This document shows, piece after piece, positions 25,582-34,312 of a stretch of 64,000 nt of DNA. The notes below the pieces were generated by a model, which was given only the letters and a program-made list of their open reading frames with translations, did no database searches and was not told the DNA's origin. The position numbers and the translations under genes are program-made. Source of the DNA: Lentzea californiensis. Lineage in GTDB: Bacteria > Actinomycetota > Actinomycetes > Mycobacteriales > Pseudonocardiaceae. The stretch covers positions 62,001 through 126,000 of the forward strand of contig NZ_JANBBE010000017.1 of the NCBI RefSeq assembly GCF_024648825.1, in the 5' to 3' direction. Numbering within the stretch: the stretch's first letter is position 1; each line of letters begins with the position of its first letter.

Positions 25582-25955
25582 GCAACTCCTCCGACTGGTG
25601 GTACGACGAGGCGGCGGGCCCCATGGTCCGCCCGTACGCGATGGTGAGCGGCCGCACCAGGCCCAAGCCCGCCGGCGAGGACCTGACCCTGACGACCCAG
25701 GTCCGGTCGCTGCGCACGACGACGGACCAGGGCACGCTGGCGGTGGAGCACCTGGAGATCATCAAACTCTGCCGGAAACCGCTCTCCGTCGCGGAGGTCG
25801 CCGCCTACCTGCACGCGCCGCTCGTCGTGGTGAAGGTGCTCCTGAGCGACCTCATCCAGCGCGGTGACGTCATCACCAGCGGCCCGGCCACCACGGTGGC
25901 CCCGGTCGACATGAACCTACTCCAGAAGGTGCTCGATGGTGTCCGTGCAATCTGA
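25578..25955 (+). CDS. cvnC: Conservon DUF742 protein CvnC
   Basis: 125 residues matching the DUF742 pattern: WWYDEAAGPMVRPYAMVSGRT near the N-terminus, a winged-helix-like middle (LEIIKLCRKPLSVAEVAAYL) and DLIQRGDVI near the end. It overlaps cvnB by 4 nt and cvnD by 20 nt. Its biochemical role is unknown; it may bridge the sensor and the GTPase. Confidence 0.93.
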   Translation: MSNSSDWWYDEAAGPMVRPYAMVSGRTRPKPAGEDLTLTTQVRSLRTTTDQGTLAVEHLEIIKLCRKPLSVAEVAAYLHAPLVVVKVLLSDLIQRGDVITSGPATTVAPVDMNLLQKVLDGVRAI

Positions 25956-26544
25956 TCGGCCCGGTGCCGGGCAGGGCGGGGAAGAGCTCCTCGTCCCCTC
26001 GTCGGTCAAGATCGTCGTCGCCGGCGGCTTCGGCGTCGGCAAGACCACGATGGTCGGCGCGGTCAGCGAGATCACCCCGCTGCGGACCGAGGAGCTCCTC
26101 ACCGAGGCGGGCGAGGAGATCGACGACCTCTACGGCGTCGAGGGCAAGACCACCACGACGGTCGCGCTGGACTTCGGCCGCATCACGATCAACCCCGAGC
26201 TGGTCCTCTACCTGTTCGGCACACCGGGCCAGGACCGCTTCTGGTTCCTGTGGGACGAGCTCGCGATCGGCGCGATCGGCGCGGTCGTCCTGGTCGACAC
26301 CCGCAGGCTCGACGCCGGCTTCGGCGCGATCGACTTCTTCGAACGCAGGGGCATCCCGTTCGTCGTGGCGGTGAACTGCTTCCAGGGCAGCCACTCCTAC
26401 ACGGCGGAGGAGATGCGCGTGGCGCTCGACGTCGCGGACACGGTGCCGCTGGTGCTGTGCGACGCACGCGACCGCGAGTCGTGCAAGGCGGTGCTGGTCC
26501 GCGTGATCGAGCACGCGATGAACCGGCTCGACGTGATGGCCTGA
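25936..26544 (+). CDS. cvnD: Conservon GTP/ATP-binding protein CvnD
   Basis: 202 residues. P-loop GGFGVGKTT at 30-38, switch-like T residues (GKTTTTVALDFG), a G3-like FGTPGQDRFWF and VLVDTRRLD. This is the MglA/Ras-like GTPase of the four-gene conservon. It starts at ATG 25936 inside cvnC, so the operon is translationally coupled throughout. A long palindrome follows 20 nt after the stop. Confidence 0.93.
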   Translation: MVSVQSDRPGAGQGGEELLVPSSVKIVVAGGFGVGKTTMVGAVSEITPLRTEELLTEAGEEIDDLYGVEGKTTTTVALDFGRITINPELVLYLFGTPGQDRFWFLWDELAIGAIGAVVLVDTRRLDAGFGAIDFFERRGIPFVVAVNCFQGSHSYTAEEMRVALDVADTVPLVLCDARDRESCKAVLVRVIEHAMNRLDVMA

Positions 26545-26563
26545 TCTTCAGCGCCGGATGTGC

Positions 26564-26612
26564 GATGAGGGGAGCTTTCATAAACCTGGGGTTTATGAAA
26601 GCTCCCCTCATC
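26564..26612. repeat. Perfect 23-bp palindrome between convergent genes
   Basis: Arms at 26564-26586 and 26590-26612 are exact reverse complements separated by TGG. The arms contain GGGGAGCTTTCATAAACC. It lies between the ends of cvnD (plus) and tryptophanase (minus). It could be a bidirectional terminator, but the perfect match, AT-containing arms and absence of T-runs also suit a mobile REP/MITE-type palindrome. No second copy is seen in this window. Confidence 0.75.
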
Positions 26613-26647
26613 AACTTCCTGCATCGGGCATATCGGGCCGCGGGACG

Positions 26648-28009
26648 CTACGGCCGGACCTGTTCCAGCCGGCAGCGGAACGGCCTGAGGATCGGCGGCA
26701 CCTCGGTGAGCCGGTAGCCGGGCACGCGTTCGGGGTTCTTGGCGATGGACGCGAGCGTCTCCGCCACGTACTCCAGGTGGCTGCGGGTGTAGACGCGGCG
26801 CGGGATCGCGAGCCGCACCAGCTCGAACGGCGCGGGCGTGATCAGGTCGCCGGAGGAGTCGATGTCGCCGAGGTAGAGCGAACCCACCTCGGCGCAACGG
26901 ATCCCGCCCGCGAGGTAGAGCTCCGACGCGAGCGCGTGACCGGTGAAGCGGCTCGGCGGGATGTGCGGCAGCAGCCTGCCCGCGTTGAGGTAGACCGCGT
27001 GCACGCCCGCGGGCCGCACACTGTCCACACCGGCCTCTCGCGCGCAGTCGGCGAGGTACGCGGTGGCCTCGGCCCGCTCGCGCAGGTACAGCGGATCGGT
27101 GACCTCGAGCAGGCCCTGCGCGCACATGTCGAGGTCGCGGCCGGACAGCCCGCCGTACGTGCTGAACCCCTCGGTGGCGATCAGCAGGAGTTCGCACTGC
27201 TTGGCCAGATCGGCGTCCTGCAGCGCGAGCATCCCTCCGATGTGGACGATGCCGTCCTTCTTCAGGCTCAGCACGCACCCGTCGGCGAGGCGGAACGCCT
27301 TCTTCGCGACCTCGCGCGGAGTGTGGTCGCGGTACTTCTCCTCCCGCTGCGTCACGAGCCACGCGTTCTCGGCGAACCGGGCCGCGTCGAGGATGAACGG
27401 CACGCCGTGCCTGCGGCACAACTTCTTCACGGCCTTGAGGTTCGCCATCGACACCGGCTGCCCGCCGCCACCGTTGTTGGTGATCGTCATGAGCACCAGG
27501 CCGATGTCCTCGGGCCCCTCCAGCACCGCTTCGAGTGCTTCCAGGTCGATGTTGCCCTTGAACGGCTCGTCGCTGTCGAGGTCCGCGAAGGCCGGCGACG
27601 GCAGGTCGCGCACCACGCCGCCCGCCAGTTCGACGTTCGCGCGGGTGGTGTCGAAGTGCGTGTTGCTGACCGAGAGCTGTCCCGGCTTCAGCAGCGCGCT
27701 GAACAGGATCCGTTCCGCCGCACGGCCCTGGTGCACGGGCAGGATGTGGTCGTACCCCGTGAGTTCCCCGGTCACCTCGCGGAACCGGAACCAGGACCTG
27801 GACCCCGCGTACGTCTCGTCGCCGCGCATCCCGGCGGCCTGCTGCTCCGCGGACAACGCGCCGGTGCCGGAGTCGCTCAGCAGGTCGATCGTGACGTCCT
27901 CCGCCGTGAGGTTGAACTGGTTGTACCCGGCTTCGGCGTAGCGGCGTTCCCGGTACTCGCGGGTGGTGATGGGGATGGGCTCGACGACCTTGATGCGGTA
28001 AGGCTCCAC
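26648..28009 (-). CDS. Tryptophanase (beta-eliminating, PLP-dependent)
   Basis: 453 residues from the GTG at 28009 (an in-frame ATG at 28048 exists but lacks an SD, while GAAAGG precedes the GTG). It cleaves L-tryptophan, or here possibly a prenylated tryptophan, to the indole, pyruvate and ammonia. Family landmarks: EPYRIKVVEPIPITTREYRE, DLLSDSGTGA, MRGDETYAGSRS, HQGRAAE, SLKKDGIVHIGG with PLP lysine at about residue 251, and GRLLPHIP. These fit TnaA better than tyrosine phenol-lyase. It directly follows an indole prenyltransferase gene, a pairing known from the Streptomyces IptA/IptB pathway, which makes dimethylallyl-indoles. Confidence 0.88.
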   Translation of the reverse strand: MEPYRIKVVEPIPITTREYRERRYAEAGYNQFNLTAEDVTIDLLSDSGTGALSAEQQAAGMRGDETYAGSRSWFRFREVTGELTGYDHILPVHQGRAAERILFSALLKPGQLSVSNTHFDTTRANVELAGGVVRDLPSPAFADLDSDEPFKGNIDLEALEAVLEGPEDIGLVLMTITNNGGGGQPVSMANLKAVKKLCRRHGVPFILDAARFAENAWLVTQREEKYRDHTPREVAKKAFRLADGCVLSLKKDGIVHIGGMLALQDADLAKQCELLLIATEGFSTYGGLSGRDLDMCAQGLLEVTDPLYLRERAEATAYLADCAREAGVDSVRPAGVHAVYLNAGRLLPHIPPSRFTGHALASELYLAGGIRCAEVGSLYLGDIDSSGDLITPAPFELVRLAIPRRVYTRSHLEYVAETLASIAKNPERVPGYRLTEVPPILRPFRCRLEQVRP

Positions 28010-28048
28010 GGCGGTGGCCTTTCTGGTGCAGCGTGGGGTTTGTTTCAT

Positions 28049-28073
28049 GGGTCTCGTTCGACGAGACAGACCC
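28049..28073 (-). promoter_or_regulatory. Intercistronic hairpin between prenyltransferase and tryptophanase
   Basis: GTCTCGT (28051-28057) and ACGAGAC (28061-28067) form a 7-bp stem with a 3-nt loop. An alternative outer pairing of GGGTCT (28049-28054) with AGACCC (28068-28073) is mutually exclusive with it. It fills the gap from the prenyltransferase stop to the upstream ATG candidate of tryptophanase. It may set relative expression or mRNA ends. Confidence 0.4.
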
Positions 28074-29168
28074 CTAAGCGGATAGTGCGGTGGTGCGGGG
28101 TCGCGTGACGTCGTAGGCCTCGGACGACAGGTAGACCGAGACCCCGGGCTTCGGCAGGCCCAGGCGCAGGGACACGTGGGCGATCAGCCCCGCGCCGTCG
28201 CCGAGCGGCCGCCGGACGAGGCTCGCGAGCGCCATGACGAACGGCGTGGTGTCGAGCCCGCACCGCGCCATGATCGCCAGCACGCGTTCGCACGCCTCCA
28301 GGTCGTCCTGCACGTAGTCCCGCACCGGGATGTAGAGGGAGTAGCCGCTGGGCCGGTCCGTGTCGCCGGACAGGAACGTGTAGCTCGACATCAGCGGGCG
28401 CCCGGAGAACGGTCCGTTGCCGCCGCGGGCGAGCTCGCAGACGTCCGCCAGGAGCACCGGGTCGACGTCCGGGGTCGCCGCCGCGGCCCGCACCACGTCC
28501 GCGATCATCGCGTCGTCGTGCGACACGTAGGTCTTCACCCGCGCCCGGTTCTCGTCCGTGAGGTCGAGGGCGAAGAAGGAGAACCGGTCCAGCCCCTCGC
28601 GCCGCAGCCCGTGCTCGGCGACGACGGGGAACGCAGAGTCCAGGCCGAGCCGGGCGAGTGCCTCCGCGACCAGGCCGGTCGAGTCGTCCCGGCCGCGCGT
28701 CTCCGGGTTGAGGTAGACCTTGACCGCGGGCGTGCCCGACGGCTGGACGATCAGCGAGTACCAGAACGCGAACGCGCCCTGCGGGTCGTCCGGCAGGAAC
28801 AGGTCGCGCACCCGGTCGAACTGCCCGAGCCGCAGGTCGTACCGGTCCGCGAGCCGGTCCAGCACGCCGAGCGCGGCGGCCAGGTTGGCCTGTCTGCCGG
28901 GCTTCTCGGCGAGCGACTCGACGATCATGCGAACGGCGGGGCGTTCGTTTTGGGCCAAAGCCACCGAGAATTCGACGGGGGAGTGGTCGTCGGCGACGAA
29001 TGAGGGCCAATGGGGAACTGCGGAGAGGGGCACGCGGGAGCCGGGGCCTAATGCCTCACCCAGCAGTTCTGTCGCCGTATTGGCAGAACCCGCTAAACCG
29101 ACGGCGCGCAGGAGGTTGCGTAGTTGGCCAATGGCGAAATCGTGCAACGAGACGACTGGCGCGCTCAA
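28074..29168 (-). CDS. DMATS-type (ABBA) aromatic prenyltransferase, probably acting on tryptophan or indole
   Basis: 364 residues. The bacterial DMATS-family pattern is visible: FSVALAQNERPAVRMIVESL, FWYSLIVQPSGTPAVKVYLNP (diphosphate-binding Arg/Lys/Tyr strands), RVKTYVSHDDA, SYTFLSGDTDRPSGYSLYIPVRDYV and PGVSVYLSSEAY. The start is TTG at 29168, supported by AGGAG at good spacing; no in-frame ATG is near. It transfers a dimethylallyl group to the indole ring; regiochemistry cannot be predicted. The adjacent tryptophanase suggests that the end product is a prenylated indole, as in Streptomyces sp. SN-593 (IptA/IptB). Confidence 0.85.
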   Translation of the reverse strand: MSAPVVSLHDFAIGQLRNLLRAVGLAGSANTATELLGEALGPGSRVPLSAVPHWPSFVADDHSPVEFSVALAQNERPAVRMIVESLAEKPGRQANLAAALGVLDRLADRYDLRLGQFDRVRDLFLPDDPQGAFAFWYSLIVQPSGTPAVKVYLNPETRGRDDSTGLVAEALARLGLDSAFPVVAEHGLRREGLDRFSFFALDLTDENRARVKTYVSHDDAMIADVVRAAAATPDVDPVLLADVCELARGGNGPFSGRPLMSSYTFLSGDTDRPSGYSLYIPVRDYVQDDLEACERVLAIMARCGLDTTPFVMALASLVRRPLGDGAGLIAHVSLRLGLPKPGVSVYLSSEAYDVTRPRTTALSA

Positions 29169-29487
29169 GATGGGGCACTCCTGATCGGCCGGGAATCAGT
29201 TCGGGTCGCAATCCTGACGGGGTGGAATCGCGAAGTGAATTCTCTCAACCCGCCACATGCCCAGGTCAAGAGCCAAGGGGGTTGCGTGCGACACTCTGCG
29301 CTGTGATGAAGATTGCACCACTCGGCCTATTGACTTGACCGTTTCGACTGTTCTCGTGGGCAATTGCGTCTGCGAGTACGGGTGTGCTATGCGCGTCCGC
29401 TAAACGTGTCGCAGAGTAAGGTTTGTGTCATTAGTGGCTCTCATGGTAAAGCGTCCGCATCGCGCCCGTTTGTCCCGGTACAAAAGA
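29169..29487. other. Intergenic region upstream of the prenyltransferase
   Basis: About 320 bp, less GC-rich than the flanks, without a convincing gene. It must hold the promoter of the prenyltransferase-tryptophanase operon; a TTGACC element on the minus strand near 29262-29267 is a possible -35, but no good -10 is clear. Confidence 0.4.
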
Positions 29488-29520
29488 AACGGGGGTGCCC
29501 GCGGCGCGGACACCCCCGTT
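29488..29520 (-). terminator. Rho-independent terminator of the lysyl-oxidase operon
   Basis: On the minus strand AACGGGGGTGTCCGCG pairs with a near-perfect complement (one G-T wobble) and is followed by TTTCTTTTG. It begins 21 nt after the lysyl oxidase stop codon at 29542. Confidence 0.75.
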
Positions 29521-29541
29521 CGGGGCTTGCAGACAAACTGC

Positions 29542-30498
29542 TCAGCTGCTCGACTTCGCGCACCGCTCTTTGCCGGGACAACTGCGGGTCATGCGCACCG
29601 ACGGCGCATCTTCGATCGTGGCGGGCGGGTCCACGGCGCCGTTCGGCCACTGCACGGAGATCGCGATCGACGACGCGTTGTTGTCGTAGTTCTTCTCCAG
29701 CAACGCACGGTCGGAGTTCACGACGTTCACGACGTCGTACACGCCGGACTTCACGTGGGTCAGGTCGAGCCACTGGAAGTCGACCTCGTGCTTGTAGTCG
29801 TCGCCGGAACCGACCGAGATGCCGAACATGACGTCCAAAGCGGACGGGTTGTGGTGTTCGCACATGTGGCCGTCCAGGCGCTGCGCGAGCTTGCCCTCCG
29901 GGCTCTCCGGATTCGTCGGCCGGCGCGGGAGGTCGTCGGAGACCTCGTAGCGGTCGCCGATGCAGAAACCGTTCTTGCGGTCCGTCACGACCACGCGGCC
30001 GTCGGGCGCACGCAGCTGGAAGTACTCGAAGTTGAGCAGGTGCCAGTGCGTGTGCGTGGGAGCGGGCTCGTAGTAGGCGCTGGACTTCGTCTCGCGGCGC
30101 GCCTCGTTGTACGACCCGGCGATCGAACCGTCCACACCGGACTGGATGGCCTGCCGCACGTTCATCGTCGGCGTGGCGGTGCTGGCTCGGTGCGCGTGCA
30201 GCAGCAACGGGCCGTCACCCACGTTGTCGATCGAGGTGGTGAACCGCAGGCGCACGGCCTGCGCGCTGCCGCCGCGGAACATGCACTTGCCGCGCGGCGC
30301 CGAGGCGTCCTCCACGAGGCACACGTCCCAGGCGCGGCACAGCAGCGGGGAACCGTCGTGGCCGCCGGGGCAGCCGATGGGCGCCTGGCGGAGATCGGGC
30401 AGCAGCGGTGCGGGATCGGCCTGGACGTGCTGCGAGGAGACGAGGTTGACCGCGGTGATCGTCAGTGCTGCGATCACCGCGCCGAATCTGCTGACCAT
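29542..30498 (-). CDS. Secreted lysyl oxidase-family protein
   Basis: 318 residues. Signal peptide at about 1-28 (cleavage after VQA). The copper site is recognisable as THTHWH with His149, His151 and His153; several Cys pairs and FCIGDRY and FQWLDLTHVKSGVYDVVNVVN follow the lysyl oxidase fold. Such enzymes oxidise lysine amines on secreted proteins to aldehydes for cross-linking. The ATG at 30498 follows AGGAG and overlaps the FAD-oxidoreductase gene by 25 nt. Its inclusion in a polysaccharide operon suggests a role in matrix or sheath cross-linking (inference). Confidence 0.87.
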   Translation of the reverse strand: MVSRFGAVIAALTITAVNLVSSQHVQADPAPLLPDLRQAPIGCPGGHDGSPLLCRAWDVCLVEDASAPRGKCMFRGGSAQAVRLRFTTSIDNVGDGPLLLHAHRASTATPTMNVRQAIQSGVDGSIAGSYNEARRETKSSAYYEPAPTHTHWHLLNFEYFQLRAPDGRVVVTDRKNGFCIGDRYEVSDDLPRRPTNPESPEGKLAQRLDGHMCEHHNPSALDVMFGISVGSGDDYKHEVDFQWLDLTHVKSGVYDVVNVVNSDRALLEKNYDNNASSIAISVQWPNGAVDPPATIEDAPSVRMTRSCPGKERCAKSSS

Positions 30499-31808
30499 GC
30501 GGCGTTCTCCTGGTTCGAGGAGCTCCTGGCGTCGCGCAGGAGCGTGTCCGTCACCGAGTTGGAGAGCTCGACACTGGAGTTCCAGCTCGTGACGTCGGGG
30601 TAGACGTGGGCCGTGGTGGCGAGCAGCAGCCGGGTGCCGGGCACCTCGACGGCCGGGCGCTTCGTGAGGTACCCGAGCGGGTACACCGGTTCGACGAACG
30701 GTGCCTTGAACACGCGCACCTCGTCGACGTCGTCAGCTGCAAGTCCTTGGTGGAGGCTCAGCAGCTGCTCGGTCCACCGGCGGGCGATGCTCCCGGAGTC
30801 CTCGCGGTACAGCGCGGACTCGCGGTCGGTGTAGTGCATGACGTACACGAGGTGCCGGTCGCCGTACCGCTCGGAACCCGTCAGCGGGGTCATCTCGATC
30901 ACGCCGTCGAAGTCCGTGCCCGAGCGGATCACCGGTGCCCAGTAGTGCCCGGACAACGGCTTGCGCAGGAAGAACACCGTGTTGACGACACCCTGGTACG
31001 GCAGCTGGACGTCGGGCAGCAGCGGCACGAGATCGGGGTCCGCGATGGCGCGCAACGCGGGCAGCGGCACCGTGGAGACCGCGTGGTCCGCCTCGATCGT
31101 CTCGCCGTCGATCAGCGTGACGAGCACCCGGTCCTCGCCGGCTTCGAGCCGACCGGCCGGGGCCGAGGTGCGGACCTCGCCGCCGTGGGCCTCGATGGAC
31201 GCCCTCAGCGCGTCGATCACGCTCTTGTAGCCACCGGCCGGATAGCCGCGCACCGACTCGTTGCTCTCGCGGCCCAGGCGCTGCCACACGTACAGCGCGG
31301 GCACGTCACCGAACGCGGCACCGAACTTGGCGCCGAACAGCGGCGCGAGCAGCAGTTCCCAGATCTTGTCGCCGTACAGGCCGCGCAGCCAGTCCTCGGT
31401 GCGCATCCCGTCGAGGTCCTTGCCCTTGCCCAGCCTGCGCAGCAGCAACGAGACCACGCCGAAGCGGATCCGGTTCACGAGGCTCAGCGGCCGGAACCGC
31501 AGCAGGTCCAGCGCGGAGTTGAACGAGCGGTGCTCGCCCTCGACGACCATGCCCATCGAGGTGGGGTTCCAGTCGACGCCCTCGCGCAGGCCGACCTCGT
31601 CCAGCAAGGCCAGCAACGCCGTGTCGGTCGGCATCACGCAGTGGTAGAAGCGTTCCACCGACCGGCCCCGCGAGGTGAAGAACGTGCCGAGACCGCCGAG
31701 CTGGTCGCTCGCCTCCAGCAGCGTCACCGCCATGCCCTCGCGGGCGAGGCGGTGCGCGGTGGCGAGACCGCAGATGCCGCCGCCGATCACGACGACGCGC
31801 TGGGGCAT
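30474..31808 (-). CDS. FAD/NAD(P)-dependent amine-oxidase-fold oxidoreductase
   Basis: 444 residues. The dinucleotide fingerprint VVVIGGGICGLATAHRLAREG is at the N-terminus, followed by LLEASDQLGG, and the C-terminal FAD-contact region lies near PLGYLTKRPAVEVPGTRLLLATTAHVYP. This is the protoporphyrinogen-oxidase/UDP-galactopyranose-mutase-like superfamily found in many exopolysaccharide clusters. The substrate is unknown, possibly a lipid-linked or nucleotide sugar. The start shares a base with the upstream glycosyltransferase stop (TGATG), and the lysyl oxidase gene overlaps its end. Confidence 0.8.
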   Translation of the reverse strand: MPQRVVVIGGGICGLATAHRLAREGMAVTLLEASDQLGGLGTFFTSRGRSVERFYHCVMPTDTALLALLDEVGLREGVDWNPTSMGMVVEGEHRSFNSALDLLRFRPLSLVNRIRFGVVSLLLRRLGKGKDLDGMRTEDWLRGLYGDKIWELLLAPLFGAKFGAAFGDVPALYVWQRLGRESNESVRGYPAGGYKSVIDALRASIEAHGGEVRTSAPAGRLEAGEDRVLVTLIDGETIEADHAVSTVPLPALRAIADPDLVPLLPDVQLPYQGVVNTVFFLRKPLSGHYWAPVIRSGTDFDGVIEMTPLTGSERYGDRHLVYVMHYTDRESALYREDSGSIARRWTEQLLSLHQGLAADDVDEVRVFKAPFVEPVYPLGYLTKRPAVEVPGTRLLLATTAHVYPDVTSWNSSVELSNSVTDTLLRDARSSSNQENAAWSADSAR

Positions 31809-32632
31809 CAGAGCTTCCGGAACGGCACGGGCGCGAGGCGGTCACGCGTGAGCAGGAGCAGGTACTGCCGCAGCGTGCGGCCGAGCCGGAGCTTGCTGGC
31901 GCCGGGCTTGCGGTCGTAGCGCAGGTGCAGCGGGATCTCGCTGACGATCGGCCCGCAGTGCCGCAGCTTGAGCAGCAGCTCGACCATGCAGGCGAAACCG
32001 CGTTCCTCGACCAGGCGCTCGCCCCAGTGGGCGGTGGCCCGGCGCAGCAGGCTCACCCGGTAGGCGCGGAAGCCGCTGGTGAAGTCGCGGACCCCGTCGA
32101 AGTGCAGGATCTTGCCGAACACGACGCGGGCCCCGCGCGAGAGCAGCCTGCGCCACTGCGGCGCGGTCGAGTCGTCGCCGCCCGCGACGAACCGGGAGCA
32201 GATCACGACGTCCGCGCCGGCCTTGATCTCGGCCAGCATCGCGGGGAACACACCGGGGTCGTGCGTGTCGTCGGCGTCCATGACGATCAGCACGTGCTCG
32301 GGTGCGGCCTCCGCGAGCGCCGCCCTCAGTCCTGATTGGACGGCCTGGCCGAGCCCGAGGTTGACCGGGTGGGTCACCAGGCGGACGTCGAGGCCGCGCA
32401 CGCCGGTCGCGCTGTCGCCGGTGCCGTCGGACGAGCCGTCGTCGACCACCCACACCGTGAGCCGGTCGGCGATGTCGGTGCGGGCCATGCGGGCCAGCAG
32501 GGACGGCAGCGCCACGGCCTCGTTGTAGGCGGGCAGGACGACGTGCACGTCGCCACACGTGCGGATCGGCTTCTGCACGACCGCGACCGGTTCACCGGCC
32601 GAATGCCGGATGCCGTGTTCGTCGACTCTCAC
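31808..32632 (-). CDS. Family 2 glycosyltransferase (DPM1/polyprenyl-phosphate type)
   Basis: 274 residues. GT-A motifs: VVLPAYNEA, VWVVDDGSSDGT, VNLGLGQAVQSGL and metal-binding VMDADDTHDP. There are no membrane helices, so it is a soluble transferase resembling dolichol-phosphate mannosyltransferases. GTG start at 32632 with GGGGGCG upstream. It is the first gene of the three-gene minus-strand operon ending in lysyl oxidase and is divergent from the glycosyl-phosphotransferase gene. Confidence 0.87.
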   Translation of the reverse strand: MRVDEHGIRHSAGEPVAVVQKPIRTCGDVHVVLPAYNEAVALPSLLARMARTDIADRLTVWVVDDGSSDGTGDSATGVRGLDVRLVTHPVNLGLGQAVQSGLRAALAEAAPEHVLIVMDADDTHDPGVFPAMLAEIKAGADVVICSRFVAGGDDSTAPQWRRLLSRGARVVFGKILHFDGVRDFTSGFRAYRVSLLRRATAHWGERLVEERGFACMVELLLKLRHCGPIVSEIPLHLRYDRKPGASKLRLGRTLRQYLLLLTRDRLAPVPFRKL

Positions 32633-32869
32633 TCAACGCCCCCTCTTCGGTGGCTCGTGGTTGGTGGCGTGAATTATTGACACGGCGTGCTAAAGCTTTG
32701 AGTGCGGCCCTGGGTGAGTTCAGGGCAGGAACAACGTCGAATCCTCACCAACTGCGTTCGCGCGGGACACTGAAGAGGGATATTGATACCCGAAGAGATG
32801 ATTTCTCAGAGTTCATTCACTCTTTCGTGCGCGTTTGCGACCACAACTCCTTCGATCGGATGATCTTCC
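32633..32869. promoter_or_regulatory. Divergent promoter region of the exopolysaccharide locus
   Basis: 237 bp, AT-richer than the flanks, separating the minus operon (GT2, oxidoreductase, lysyl oxidase) from the plus operon (initiating transferase, glycoside hydrolase). I could not assign specific -10/-35 boxes with confidence. Confidence 0.4.
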
Positions 32870-34312
32870 ATGAGGCGATTCTCGGCGGTTGCCGTTCCAG
32901 CTGGACCACTTCACGCGCGCGAGGCTGATCCCGTACGCCCGCCGCAGCGCCCCCTCAAGCCGTCCTCGGTGGGCAGGGACCTGCTCAGCCGGGTGAACGC
33001 GGTCGCGGTGCTGCTCGTCCTCGCCGACACACTGACGCTCGCCGCGGTGTGCGTGCGGCACGGTCTCGGCTGGGGCTGGAGCAGCGCGGTCGTGGCCTCG
33101 GTGATCACGGTCAGGGGAGCCTGGCGGCTCTACCGGCGGCGGCTGTGGCTGTCGTGGCTGCAGGACCTGCCCCGGTCCGCGGCGAGCACCGCGCTGGCCT
33201 TCGCGCTGCTGTCCGGCATCGGCCTGATCAGCGGTTCCGACGCGGCCGGCCTCGCCGCCGCGCAGTGGGCGATGATCGTGTTCGCGCTGGCCATCGAGCC
33301 GGTGCGGTGGTGCGTGTTCGCGTTCGGACGGTGGTGCCGGCGCCGCTTCGACCGCTGCGACCGCACGATCATCGTCGGCGCGGGCGAGGTCGGCGTGAAC
33401 CTCGCGAGGACGATGCTGGAGCACCCCCAGTTCGGCCTGCGGCCCGTCGCGTTCGCCGACTCCGGCCCCGACCCGGACCGGCTGCCGCCGATGCTCGAGG
33501 TCGTCGACGGCGACCTGGCCGACGCGATCGTGCGGCTCAAGGCGGGCACCGTCGTGCTCGCTTTCTCGCACACCCGCGACTCGCCGCTGGTGGACGCGGC
33601 GATCACCGCGCACCGGCTGGGCTGCTCGACGCTCGTCGTGCCCCGCATGTACGAACTGCACCCGGACGGTCCCGGCATCGAACGGCTGCGCAGCTACCCG
33701 CTGATGCGCCTCGGCACCGCGCCGACCAGCAGGCCGACCTGGTGGATCAAGCGCGCGGCCGACCTGCTGCTGGCGGCGGTCGCCCTGGTCGTGCTGTCGC
33801 CTGTGATCGGCCTGTGCGCGCTCGCGGTGCTGGTCGAGAGCGGCCGGCCGCTGTTCTTCCGGCAGGTCCGCGTCGGCATGGACGACCGCACCTTCACCCT
33901 CTACAAGATCCGTAGCGTCCGGCAGTCCGGCGAGGACGACTCGCAGGTGAAGTGGTCGGTCGTCGGTGACTCCAGGGTCGGTCCGGTCGGCCGGTTCCTG
34001 CGCCGCACCTCGCTCGACGAACTGCCCCAGCTCTGGAACGTGCTGCGCGGCGACATGTGCGTCGTCGGGCCACGCCCGGAGCGTCCTGGTTTCGTTCGCG
34101 AGTTTTCTTCCATTCACGAGCTATATTGGGCGCGCCATCGCGTTCCGACCGGTTTGACTGGGCTGGCCCAGGTGCACGGTCTGCGAGGTGACACTTCCAT
34201 CGCCGACAGGTCTCGATACGACAACTACTACATCGCGAATTGGTCGTTGTGGCTCGACCTGAGGATTCTACTGATGACAGCGGGTGAGTTGTGTTGTCGG
34301 AGAAATCGCTGA
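32870..34312 (+). CDS. Initiating polyprenyl-phosphate sugar-1-phosphate transferase (WbaP/WcaJ type)
   Basis: 480 residues. Four N-terminal membrane helices (about 45-63, 70-85, 103-122, 128-148), a Rossmann-like cytosolic domain (TIIVGAGEVGVNLAR), a re-entrant/TM helix (about 300-325), and the catalytic PGT core: RVGMDDRTFTLYKIRSV, RRTSLDELPQLWNVLRGDMCVVGPRPERPGF. It transfers a sugar-1-phosphate to undecaprenyl phosphate, starting the repeat unit of the polymer made by the flanking genes. The 3' end overlaps the next gene by 22 nt. Confidence 0.93.
   Translation: MRRFSAVAVPAGPLHAREADPVRPPQRPLKPSSVGRDLLSRVNAVAVLLVLADTLTLAAVCVRHGLGWGWSSAVVASVITVRGAWRLYRRRLWLSWLQDLPRSAASTALAFALLSGIGLISGSDAAGLAAAQWAMIVFALAIEPVRWCVFAFGRWCRRRFDRCDRTIIVGAGEVGVNLARTMLEHPQFGLRPVAFADSGPDPDRLPPMLEVVDGDLADAIVRLKAGTVVLAFSHTRDSPLVDAAITAHRLGCSTLVVPRMYELHPDGPGIERLRSYPLMRLGTAPTSRPTWWIKRAADLLLAAVALVVLSPVIGLCALAVLVESGRPLFFRQVRVGMDDRTFTLYKIRSVRQSGEDDSQVKWSVVGDSRVGPVGRFLRRTSLDELPQLWNVLRGDMCVVGPRPERPGFVREFSSIHELYWARHRVPTGLTGLAQVHGLRGDTSIADRSRYDNYYIANWSLWLDLRILLMTAGELCCRRNR

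Noticed and set aside
26648..28009. Tyrosine phenol-lyase instead of tryptophanase
   Set aside because: Signature stretches (SDSGTGA, MRGDETYAGSRS, LLPHIP) follow tryptophanase, and the prenyltransferase neighbour favours an indole substrate; specificity is still unproven.
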